Shown in pieces: positions 1 through 7,721 of a stretch of DNA of 64,000 bases. Location: positions 13,788 through 77,787 of the forward strand of contig JAFXWI010000032.1 of NCBI GenBank assembly GCA_017542915.1, read 5' to 3'. The translations under genes were made by a program, and so were the position numbers. Source of the DNA: Paludibacteraceae bacterium. GTDB lineage: Bacteria > Bacteroidota > Bacteroidia > Bacteroidales > Paludibacteraceae. Below the pieces are notes generated by a model. The model searched no databases. It was not told where the DNA came from and saw nothing but the letters and a program-made list of their open reading frames with translations. Each line of letters begins with the position of its first letter. Position 1 is the first letter of the stretch.

Positions 1-68
1 GTTCGGGGTCTTTGACATAGTGATATACTAAAAAAAATAGGCAAAAATGAAAGATTTTTGTGCAAAGG

Positions 69-100
69 TTTGCGTATGTCAGAAATTTATTGTACTTTTG
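69..100 (+). promoter_or_regulatory. Bacteroidota-type promoter of the antitoxin gene
   Basis: The -33 box TTTG (69-72) and the -7 box TACTTTTG (93-100) are 20 bases apart. Transcription would start around 107, so the ATG at 115 is the sensible start and the open frame upstream of it is not translated. Confidence 0.75.
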
Positions 101-114
101 CAGCGTCAAAAGTA

Positions 115-384
115 ATGAGCAACGAAACTATGGCACAAGAAACATTAAAAAGTCTCATCGCTGTCATAATGACACTATCTGTGCGAGAGCAAGAACAAGT
201 GATTGCAGAGCTGCAAGCTAATGTGCGGCAGATAAACCATGTAGATGAGTCTATCCGTCAGCAACTGATTGCAAATGCAGAAGAAGGCATCGCTGAGATT
301 CAACGTGGCGAGTACTATACGAATGACGATGTGCTTGAGAGAATGAACCAACGTTTGGAGCATAAATACGCAGTTGCTGTATGA
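115..384 (+). CDS. Antitoxin-like protein of a degraded toxin-antitoxin pair
   Basis: An 89-residue, mostly helical, charged protein. Its C-terminal part (NAEEGIAEIQRGEYYTNDDV and on) resembles the toxin-binding tails of antitoxins paired with RelE/ParE toxins. The start at 115 is chosen because it is the first ATG after the promoter; a second ATG at 130 is possible. The role as antitoxin is inferred mainly from the RelE/ParE C-terminal fragment that follows at once. As that toxin is truncated, this would now be an orphan antitoxin. I do not recognise a DNA-binding fold with confidence. Confidence 0.6.
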   Translation: MSNETMAQETLKSLIAVIMTLSVREQEQVIAELQANVRQINHVDESIRQQLIANAEEGIAEIQRGEYYTNDDVLERMNQRLEHKYAVAV

Positions 385-514
385 GTTTCGCCGATTGCTA
401 ATTGGTCATTTGACTAAAATCATCTATCGAGAATCCGAGGAGCGTATTGAGATTGCAGATGTTTGGGATACGCGTAAGAGCCCCGAAGAACTTGTAGCGC
501 GTTTCAAGGAATAA
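362..514 (+). pseudogene. RelE/ParE-type toxin, C-terminal remnant
   Basis: Frame 2 from 362 to the TAA at 512-514 encodes about 50 residues. They include LLIGHLTKIIYRESEERIEI and then ADVWDTRKSPEELVARFKE, the typical C-terminal strands of RelE/ParE-family toxins (a YRI-type strand, then the I-x-x-V-W-D-T-R-x-x-P motif). A complete toxin is about 90-100 residues. The first ~45 are missing and no start codon is in place; the fragment overlaps the end of the antitoxin frame. The simplest reading is a deletion that fused the antitoxin end to the toxin tail. Confidence 0.65.
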
Positions 515-542
515 TCTCCTAACACATATTTCTTTTTTGCTT

Positions 543-574
543 GACATGAGAGAGATCTCGTGTCTTGCTTTTTT
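543..574 (+). terminator. Intrinsic terminator after the TA remnant
   Basis: A 9-bp stem (543-551 with 556-564, one G-U pair) with loop GAGA is followed by a T-rich run (569-574). It sits 29 bases after the toxin-remnant stop codon. Confidence 0.65.
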
Positions 575-642
575 CTGTATATCAGTATGATTAAAAGTAC
601 CAATAGTGCAAAGCAAAAAAAGAAGATAAAAAGAAATTCATA

Positions 643-704
643 GTTCGAACTAGGTCGAACTAGGTCGAGCTAAGAAGACCTAGGTAGCCCTATGACATCC
701 TAGG
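643..704. repeat. Decamer tandem array, upstream copy
   Basis: Six 10-bp units, each ending in CTA (for example GGTCGAACTA, GGTCGAGCTA, GGTAGCCCTA), run up to 14 bases before the start codon of the next gene. A second array of the same unit begins at the end of that gene. The 18-base string at 670-687 recurs exactly at 1327-1344. Confidence 0.85.
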
Positions 705-717
705 AAAACAAACAACC

Positions 718-1290
718 ATGAGCAATAGAGACACACATTATTTCGTACAGAGCGTGCCGAACTACAAAGACCTGCTGTTTTTTCGCAAGTCGGTAGCGCT
801 GTATGATGTGACTTTTGCTTTTTGTGAGCGCTACCTGACGAAAGGCGATCGGACTATTGATCAGATGATCCAAGCCGCACGTAGCGGGAAACAGAATATC
901 ATCGAGGGCTCGGAGGCCGCTCCGACATCGAGTGAGACGGAGATCAAGTTGCTCAATGTCGCTCGTGCGAGCCTGAAAGAGTTACAAGCCGATTATGAGG
1001 ACTACTTGCGCGCAAGAAAGAAGGCGATGTGGGATGAGAAACATGCGCGGTATGAGAGACTGCGGAAGTTCTGTCGAGAGACGAATGACAGTGAGGTATA
1101 CGTGGCTCAGGTCGAGAAGATGAATGATGAGGAGATAGCGAACATGGCGATCACGATGTGTCACCAAGTAGATGTGATGATGACGAAGTATATCGAGGTC
1201 AAGGAGCGTGAGTTTGTGGAGAAAGGCGGCATCCGCGAGGCGATGACCCGAGCCAGAGTCCAGTATAGGAATAAGCACCCGGAGAGATAG
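718..1290 (+). CDS. Four-helix-bundle protein (S23/IVP-like with suffix domain)
   Basis: A 190-residue protein. Residues ~15-125 fit the four-helix-bundle family related to 23S rRNA intervening-sequence proteins: a YKDLLFFRKSVALYDVTFAF helix, then the QMIQAARSGKQNIIEGS signature and a long charged helical pair. The C-terminal extension matches the 'suffix' seen in the longer Bacteroidota versions. The biochemical role of the family is not settled; relatives are nucleic-acid-associated. The gene is bracketed by two arrays of the same decamer, and its stop codon (TAG, 1288-1290) lies in the first unit of the downstream array, which suggests gene and arrays moved or evolved together. No obvious promoter is visible. 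Confidence 0.75.
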   Translation: MSNRDTHYFVQSVPNYKDLLFFRKSVALYDVTFAFCERYLTKGDRTIDQMIQAARSGKQNIIEGSEAAPTSSETEIKLLNVARASLKELQADYEDYLRARKKAMWDEKHARYERLRKFCRETNDSEVYVAQVEKMNDEEIANMAITMCHQVDVMMTKYIEVKEREFVEKGGIREAMTRARVQYRNKHPER

Positions 1291-1360
1291 GTGGGACTAG
1301 GCAGAACTGGGTAGAACTGGGTAGAACTAAGAAGACCTAGGTAGGAATAGGTAGAACTAG
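1281..1360. repeat. Decamer tandem array, downstream copy
   Basis: Eight 10-bp units with consensus near GTAGAACTAG start inside the last codons of the four-helix-bundle gene and continue after it. They belong to the same unit family as 643-704. Confidence 0.85.
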
Positions 1361-1475
1361 GATAAAAAAACAGAAATGGCAGAAGAAAATCGATGACAGG
1401 TAATAAGTCCGAGAAAAGTCTGTAAAAAGTCTGTTTTGATAAGGACATCTGGTCAAAAAAGAGCCCAAAGAAAGT

Positions 1476-1541
1476 TTATCTATCGAAGTTGACTCGAGAA
1501 TGGATCGAGATTGGACCGATGTTGACTCGAGAACGGACCGA
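1476..1541. repeat. 11-bp tandem array
   Basis: Six units of 11 bases, each ending in CGA (for example AGTTGACTCGA, GAATGGATCGA, GATTGGACCGA, GAACGGACCGA). No gene is visible around it. Confidence 0.8.
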
Positions 1542-1553
1542 TAAAGATATGGC

Positions 1554-1590
1554 GGAAAAGTGCAAAAGTGTCAAAAGTGCCAAGAGTGTC
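1554..1590. repeat. Short ~9-bp array (AAAAGTG-based)
   Basis: Four imperfect units of 8-9 bases containing AAAAGTG or AAGAGTG lie just after the 11-bp array. Together the two arrays account for much of the gene-free stretch 1361-1669. Confidence 0.55.
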
Positions 1591-1669
1591 ATGCAAAAAA
1601 TATAACCAGCATACGATGCCGGGGAAATGGACGAAGAGAAAAGAACAATAACATAAAAAACACACAACC

Positions 1670-1750
1670 ATGAAAAAAACGATCATAGCTAATTTCGGAG
1701 AAGGAGATACGGAAAAAACCGGATCTGTTTTGTCCGTTGTGTCTCAATAA
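1670..1750 (+). pseudogene. 26-codon P-loop-like ORF, probable gene remnant
   Basis: ATG at 1670 to TAA at 1748-1750 encodes MKKTIIANFGEGDTEKTGSV and six more residues. The start resembles the first strand and P-loop of a ParA/MinD-like or other P-loop NTPase (hydrophobic strand, then GEGDTEKTGS), but the glycine before the lysine of a Walker A motif is a glutamate. The ORF stops right after the motif. It has a purine-rich lead and an ATG that look usable. It is either the 5' stub of a lost ATPase gene or a short peptide; I favour a stub. Confidence 0.35.
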
Positions 1751-1833
1751 CCAATGGGCACCCGAAATAGCTAATTTGATTGAGAGTTGGTGCTAAATAG
1801 AAAAACGAATAATGATATAAAAAATAATACACA

Positions 1834-4800
1834 ATGAAAAATTTAAACTTAATCAAAAGGCTATGGACAGATAGCCATGAAAAACAAAAACCGCAGCGGT
1901 TCGCCCGCTATGCGGCAATGCTCATCATGCTCCTCACCCTCGGTGTCGGACAGATGTGGGGACAGGCGTTTAGGACTGTGGGACAGCACCAGACGACCAT
2001 GCAGAGCCAGCAGATAATGAGCAGCGGTTCGGCATACACGGGGACCTTGTATGAGCCGTTTGGTAATACCACACCATCGGAGGCAAATCAGCCGGCAAAG
2101 GCACCTGGAGGACCGCGCAGGGCATTCGATATCACCGGCGACTACGGAGGATCGGGAGAATCGCCTGTAGGAGAGCCTTGGATCTTGCTTCTTTTTGCTT
2201 TGGGATTCATGGGAATTATCTTTATTCGAAAACGGAAATTAAATCAAACAACCGAAATGAAAAACACTAATAAATTTATTGCAACTCTCGCACTTCTGTT
2301 TACTCTTGGAGTGGGACAGATGTGGGCAGGAGCAGGATTCTGGTCTGAAGGCGCATGGAATCTTAAGCTATACGCACCGTCAACCTATAACTCCGACACA
2401 TGGATAGGCGGAGATGGTGGTAAAAATGCTTATATTGACGGCAATGTTGCTGAGTTAGGAACGATAACAAGTTTCTATCTTAAAGGCTACTGGTTCAAAA
2501 CATGGAAAGATGATGGTTCTGGAAATGTTTGCACCTCAGGAGCATATATGAAGTATTGTATCCATCACGAATCAGTATCTGAATCTTCTGCCACTTGGCA
2601 TACAGAAACAGAATATGGGTCATCAGGTACAACTATCAAAAAAGATTGTGACCAAAATCTGTTATCCGATGCTACTCTCAATGGTAACTATGTGATGGAG
2701 TTTCTTTTTGCATGCCAAATAAATAAATCTAGTTCTTCAGGATGCGGAAACTGGGAATACCTGAAAAATACTCATGGCAGTTATAGTGGACAAAACTACA
2801 AAATCACTTTTTCTTACTATCCGAACACTGCTGTAACATTCGGTCAAAGTGCCGGTGGTACTGCGAATTTGACGGTAGGTGGTTCAAGTAAAAGTTCTGG
2901 TGATGAGATAACGAAAGGTTCTACCCTTAACTTTACGGTATCGAAAAATACCGGTTATCAATTTGATGGTTGGTATACCAATTCTTCATTCACGGGAGAT
3001 CCTGTTAGTACAAATGAGTCATATAGTGTTACTGCCTCTGGCAACACGATGGAGTTATATGCTAAGTTCTCGAAGATAGATTATACACTTCGCTATACGG
3101 CAAATCCGACGAATTGCTCTTCATATACCGATTTGTCGTCAGCTACCTATAACTATCAAGATAATGTAACATTGAGTATCGTTCCGGATGCTACGCATAC
3201 TGTTGCAAGTGTTGTTACCAGCCCTTCAAAGACAGTTACAAAAACGAACAATAACTATTCGTTTAGCATGCCGGCATCGAACACGACAGTGACAGTTACT
3301 ATGGCGGTTACTAATGTTGTTGTGACATTCGATTTAACAAATGGAGGTACCTGCGGAACAGCAAGTAAGAATTGTACTTATGGTAGTACATATGGCACGT
3401 TGCCGACTCCGGTAAAGAATGGTTACCATTTCAGAGGATGGTACACAGAAGCAGAAGGCGGTACTCGCGTTTGGGATTCTGATTTCGTTACTGATTTGGA
3501 TGGCGCTATTACCCTCTATGCACAATATGACACGCCGGTAATAGAATCGGTATACTGTAGCCCATGGTCTGTGATGCCTGGAGATGAGGTGTCGGTAGAA
3601 GTGAGATACCAAGTAAGTACGGCTCCAGAAGGAGATTATACGATTTGCTATCTGTTGTCGACCGGTGAGGGAGATGTGATTGCTGAGCAACCGGAATTCA
3701 TAACTGCTCCTTCTACGAATACGGCTACTTTTATTGCTCCGAAGACAACAGGTTGGTATGCTGTAGATGTGTATCTATTTGATGGCGCAGACCATAACTG
3801 TGCTAATCTGGTAGCACCGATTGCATCGAAAGTAGCGACTACCACGATGTTCTGGATTGTAGCCGCCAATAAGGTTACGGTTAAATACCAATGTAATGGT
3901 GTGGATCTGTTGCCGTCAACAGTAGTTCAAGTCCCTGATGTGCTGTCCAAGGCAGTATCGGTGACTGCACCTGAAATTGATGGTTTGACATTCTCCGGTT
4001 GGTCACACGATTCGCATATCACAGCACGTAATGAAACGGATGATAGCAGTAACCCGATTATTATTACGGCAAATGATGAGACGACATTAACGGCCACCTA
4101 TAGTCAAAGCGGATACGTATACTTCAAGAATATCCATAATTGGGAGAATGTATATTTCTACCGGTATAATGACCGTGCTTACAATGGTACCAATAATATG
4201 GGGGACTGGGGTATAGGTAATCATGACAATTCATCTTCTTGGACGCACTATTGCGTTGAGGGTCCTGTAGCTATGCAGAAAGTGGCGGGTTCGGATGATG
4301 TGTATTATTGCAAGCCGTCCAGTACGCCTACCACCGGACAAGGATACGCCTTTACCGATCAACCTTCTACAGAAGACTTCTTCGGAAAGTCCAAGACCTA
4401 TGATCATATCAATGTGTTGAGATGTGTTGGTCAAGATTTCTCTAATGTTAACCACATGATTGTACCAGATCCGGATGAAAACGGTACTGATCCCGGTGGT
4501 AACTATAGCGGATATGTTACCTATTTTACCAAATACTGCGAAGCTCCTTCGTTAGCAAGCTGGAATTGGTACATGGCAGGTGATTGGAACTGGAGTGAAC
4601 ATTTTCCGCTCAAATCTAAAAAGATAGGTGAGTTAACATTCCAAACATCACGCTATTTCGACGCTGCCGGAGCAGATCGGTACATCTGCCTATTCAATCA
4701 TGAAGGTTGGCATTATGGCAACTATGGAGCACAAATTTATGGTTCAACGGAATCTACATCGATCACAACAGGAGTGAATATGAATATGGGGCTTAATACC

Positions 4801-7434
4801 AACGCGCCTGGTGAGTATATCTTTACGGTAACTTACAGTCATAACAATCAATCTGGTGGTTTTCCTGGAAAGATAGACTTGGTTGTAACGTACCCAGTTG
4901 AGGTTGGAGATTATCGTTTGATTTATACCGGAGGTACAAAACCGCATCCGGGGAATGTGATTAAGAGTCGTGAGAATGGTGAGGACTTGAGCGATATGTA
5001 TGTTGCCACCAGCAATGCTGATAAGATTAAAATCCAAACATGTACTGCTATTGGAAATACCAATGTAACATGGGGTACTCCGGCAAATGCAACTTATGCA
5101 GATGGAGTTGACTTCGCAGCATTACTGGCTTCAAAAGATGGAGGATCGGGTGTTTATACCTTTACTATCGCACAAGATGCGAGTGGTTTGAATCCGACTA
5201 TTACCAATGTAGAGAAATACGATGGTCGTTTCTATGTGCGTACGGATAGCGTAGAAAACCAATGGAGCTATTGGCTGTCTAAGGATGCTCACACGATGAC
5301 TTATAGTGAATATTCTACGACGTTATCCACAAAGCCATATAGCCACTATTATGTAAAAGATATCCATGGTTCCTCAAGTAGTCAAGGAAACATCCGCTTT
5401 ACCGTTGCTACCGATAATAGTTTAGCAATTACCGACACGGTGTTTAATGGCGATGCAACCGGAGATTATATTGATTATTATGGTAGTGAATGGCTGAAAG
5501 TGGTCGAGAATGTCCGCTTTACCTATAACCAAAAGACGAATAAAATATGGCGTGCATACACGGAAGGTCCTGCCAATAATAATTACATGGTATTGAGAAG
5601 TAATGGAACGAATGTATATGCAGATAATGCAGGAAGTAAGGGCTCTCTCAGTTCTGCCATCAAGTTTGCCGACCAAGGTAACTGGGTTTATCAGGTGGAC
5701 GCTTGGGCTACACCTGGTGCATATGTAAAACTTACCGCTCAGATACATAATAAAGATGCAACAAGTAATAATGATGAAACGGCTTCACACTTGACGACAC
5801 AATATCTGAAGGGTAAGGACAATGCAACATGGGATGCTGATAATGCAGTGCTGCTGCTGGGAGGTACCGGATCTGCGCAACATATGCGTATTACATATGA
5901 TTTCAAAACCGACCGAATGATGACATCGTGGTTGCCGGATGGTGATATTAGCGGCAATTTGACGATAAATGCGGATGTGATGCTGATTCGCGAGCATCAA
6001 GAAGCAGGTCAGTCTATTACATTTGATCATCCCGTGGATCCCGCAGAAGATCCATATACTTTAAATGGTGTAAAGACAGTATATGGTGTGATGAAATTCA
6101 ATAAGGATGACTTGAATGATAGAACCAAATCGCAGTTCGAGCGTGACTTGTTCTGGATTTCGTTCCCGTTTGATGTTAACCTTAGCGATGTGTTCGGTTT
6201 CGGTAAATACATGCAACATTGGGCTATTCAGTACTATGACGGTAAGGGCCGTGCGAAGAATGGCTATTGGTACGACTCGCCTTCCAACTGGAAATTCGTG
6301 ACCAGTGCCATGCGTGATACCTTTGTGCTGAAGGCTAACGAGGGTTATGTGCTTGCGTTAGACCTCGAAGAATTGGATACTTGGTCAAGCGTATGGGCAA
6401 ACAGTGTAACTTCGATATATCTCTACTTCCCATCGACAACGAATTTGGGGACGATTTTGGAGAAAAATGAGAAAACAGTAGACATTGACCAAACAGGTTA
6501 TTTGTGTACGATAGATCGTCGTACGGACAAGACCCAACCTAACACCAATAAGGATCGTCGCGTTGCAGATAGTTATTGGCATTGTATCGGTGTGCCGAGC
6601 TTTGCAGGTGCAGAACATGCAATAGACCGTAGTTGGATTGACTATGACGTTCCGAGTGCTTATGATGAAGACGGAAATGTGGTTTGGGAGACAAGGAATC
6701 TACCATTCCTCTATAGATGGGATATGTCAATAAATGAATTGTTCCCTGTATGGCTTGGCGCAGAGAATGTGACATTCCAGGCTATGCACGCTTATCTGGT
6801 TCAATATAGCCAGCCGACCATTACATGGACGAACGTGGTTGTAGCTCAGCCTGCGGCTATCAAGGCACGCCTGACCCAACAAGCTGACTATAATTTGAGT
6901 CTGGTTCTGACGCGTGGGGAGGCTCAACAAGACCAAACATTCATTCGCTTGAGCGATGATGAGAATGTAACGGACAACTTCGAGTTTAACCAAGATTTGT
7001 CTAAGGAGACTAACCGCAACAAGGCCAATATCTGGACGCTCACGGCAGATTATTATCCTGTAGCAGGAAATAGCATGCCGTTTAGCGCAGAGACGAAGAC
7101 CGTTCAGGTAGGCATGAATGTAGCTTCCGATGGTGAATACACGTTCTCGATGCCGGAAGGTACAAATGGCGTCGGAGTAGTCCTTGTTGATAATATCGCG
7201 GGCACGCGCACGAACCTCGGCTTGACAGATTATACCGTAAACCTGACGGCAGGCACGTACGATGAGCGTTTCGTTTTAGAGATCTCGCCGATCAACAACG
7301 CCCCGACAAACATTGACAATGTAAAAGGTAACGATGAACAAGGTGCAAAGGTTCGCAAAGTGCTAATCGACGGCGTTCTGTACATCGTTAAGGATGGAGC
7401 GATCTTTGATGCACGCGGCAGTAGAGTGGAATAA
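1834..7434 (+). CDS. Giant secreted InlB-repeat protein with a fused small PVGE-tail protein at its N-terminus
   Basis: 1,866 residues. Residues 1-~44 are a signal peptide ending near LGVGQMWGQA. Residues 45-141 form a small low-complexity protein that ends in PVGEPWILLLFALGFMGI followed by an RKRK cluster. At residue 142 (ATG at 2257) a second signal peptide begins, with the same LTLGVGQMW string, so the frame looks like two ORFs joined without a stop codon. The second part has InlB-type/Flg_new repeats at about 334-413, 497-565 and 682-758 (GYxFxGWY ... LYAKF pattern), then long beta-rich regions without a recognised enzyme. It ends in the motif RKVLIDGVLYIVKDGAIFDA RGSRVE shared with other secreted proteins here. 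A surface adhesin or structural role is likely. No clear promoter is seen. Confidence 0.7.
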   Translation: MKNLNLIKRLWTDSHEKQKPQRFARYAAMLIMLLTLGVGQMWGQAFRTVGQHQTTMQSQQIMSSGSAYTGTLYEPFGNTTPSEANQPAKAPGGPRRAFDITGDYGGSGESPVGEPWILLLFALGFMGIIFIRKRKLNQTTEMKNTNKFIATLALLFTLGVGQMWAGAGFWSEGAWNLKLYAPSTYNSDTWIGGDGGKNAYIDGNVAELGTITSFYLKGYWFKTWKDDGSGNVCTSGAYMKYCIHHESVSESSATWHTETEYGSSGTTIKKDCDQNLLSDATLNGNYVMEFLFACQINKSSSSGCGNWEYLKNTHGSYSGQNYKITFSYYPNTAVTFGQSAGGTANLTVGGSSKSSGDEITKGSTLNFTVSKNTGYQFDGWYTNSSFTGDPVSTNESYSVTASGNTMELYAKFSKIDYTLRYTANPTNCSSYTDLSSATYNYQDNVTLSIVPDATHTVASVVTSPSKTVTKTNNNYSFSMPASNTTVTVTMAVTNVVVTFDLTNGGTCGTASKNCTYGSTYGTLPTPVKNGYHFRGWYTEAEGGTRVWDSDFVTDLDGAITLYAQYDTPVIESVYCSPWSVMPGDEVSVEVRYQVSTAPEGDYTICYLLSTGEGDVIAEQPEFITAPSTNTATFIAPKTTGWYAVDVYLFDGADHNCANLVAPIASKVATTTMFWIVAANKVTVKYQCNGVDLLPSTVVQVPDVLSKAVSVTAPEIDGLTFSGWSHDSHITARNETDDSSNPIIITANDETTLTATYSQSGYVYFKNIHNWENVYFYRYNDRAYNGTNNMGDWGIGNHDNSSSWTHYCVEGPVAMQKVAGSDDVYYCKPSSTPTTGQGYAFTDQPSTEDFFGKSKTYDHINVLRCVGQDFSNVNHMIVPDPDENGTDPGGNYSGYVTYFTKYCEAPSLASWNWYMAGDWNWSEHFPLKSKKIGELTFQTSRYFDAAGADRYICLFNHEGWHYGNYGAQIYGSTESTSITTGVNMNMGLNTNAPGEYIFTVTYSHNNQSGGFPGKIDLVVTYPVEVGDYRLIYTGGTKPHPGNVIKSRENGEDLSDMYVATSNADKIKIQTCTAIGNTNVTWGTPANATYADGVDFAALLASKDGGSGVYTFTIAQDASGLNPTITNVEKYDGRFYVRTDSVENQWSYWLSKDAHTMTYSEYSTTLSTKPYSHYYVKDIHGSSSSQGNIRFTVATDNSLAITDTVFNGDATGDYIDYYGSEWLKVVENVRFTYNQKTNKIWRAYTEGPANNNYMVLRSNGTNVYADNAGSKGSLSSAIKFADQGNWVYQVDAWATPGAYVKLTAQIHNKDATSNNDETASHLTTQYLKGKDNATWDADNAVLLLGGTGSAQHMRITYDFKTDRMMTSWLPDGDISGNLTINADVMLIREHQEAGQSITFDHPVDPAEDPYTLNGVKTVYGVMKFNKDDLNDRTKSQFERDLFWISFPFDVNLSDVFGFGKYMQHWAIQYYDGKGRAKNGYWYDSPSNWKFVTSAMRDTFVLKANEGYVLALDLEELDTWSSVWANSVTSIYLYFPSTTNLGTILEKNEKTVDIDQTGYLCTIDRRTDKTQPNTNKDRRVADSYWHCIGVPSFAGAEHAIDRSWIDYDVPSAYDEDGNVVWETRNLPFLYRWDMSINELFPVWLGAENVTFQAMHAYLVQYSQPTITWTNVVVAQPAAIKARLTQQADYNLSLVLTRGEAQQDQTFIRLSDDENVTDNFEFNQDLSKETNRNKANIWTLTADYYPVAGNSMPFSAETKTVQVGMNVASDGEYTFSMPEGTNGVGVVLVDNIAGTRTNLGLTDYTVNLTAGTYDERFVLEISPINNAPTNIDNVKGNDEQGAKVRKVLIDGVLYIVKDGAIFDARGSRVE

Positions 7435-7465
7435 ATCTCTCGCCACAAACGCTTGGCCGCTTAAT

Positions 7466-7499
7466 GGCTGAGTGGCTGAGAGGATTAGAGGATTAGTGG
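7466..7499. repeat. Octamer array (GGCTGAGT/GGATTAGA)
   Basis: Four 8-bp units follow the stop of the giant protein gene. The GGATTAGA unit reappears as a longer array at 9224-9279. Confidence 0.8.
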
Positions 7500-7512
7500 A
7501 AAAATGCAGAAA

Positions 7513-7545
7513 AATGGCATACAAACTTGCGTATGTCATTTTTTT
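7513..7545 (+). terminator. Intrinsic terminator after the giant protein gene
   Basis: A 10-bp stem (7513-7522 with 7531-7540, one G-U pair), an 8-base loop and a T run at 7539-7545. Confidence 0.75.
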
Positions 7546-7548
7546 GTT

Positions 7549-7592
7549 GTACCTTCGACCTGCTACCCTGAGAGGGAACCCTTCGAAGGTAC
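7549..7592. repeat. Inverted repeat with 10-bp perfect arms
   Basis: GTACCTTCGA (7549-7558) and TCGAAGGTAC (7583-7592) flank a 24-base spacer that contains a small CCCT/AGGG hairpin. It lies directly after a terminator, so it may be a palindromic repeat element rather than a second terminator. No T run follows. Confidence 0.6.
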
Positions 7593-7673
7593 GGTCGCAG
7601 TATCCTGCAACTGACAACCATTTTGTCAAAACAACAAAATTATGCAAGCATATTTCGTTTTTTTGCTGAAATA

Positions 7674-7705
7674 TTTGTACAATTGAAAAAAAAGCAATAT
7701 TTTTG
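7674..7705 (+). promoter_or_regulatory. Promoter of the GH88/105 gene
   Basis: -33 TTTG (7674-7677) and -7 TATTTTTG (7698-7705), spaced 20 bases. The predicted transcript start falls about 10 bases before the ATG at 7722. Confidence 0.75.
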
Positions 7706-7721
7706 CACGGAAAATGAATAT

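Noticed and set aside
643..1541. CRISPR array
   Set aside because: Repeats are contiguous units of 10 or 11 bases without spacers, and no cas genes are in the window.
7549..7592. Second terminator after the first giant gene
   Set aside because: The stem is strong but no T run follows and a good terminator already lies just before it; recorded as an inverted repeat.
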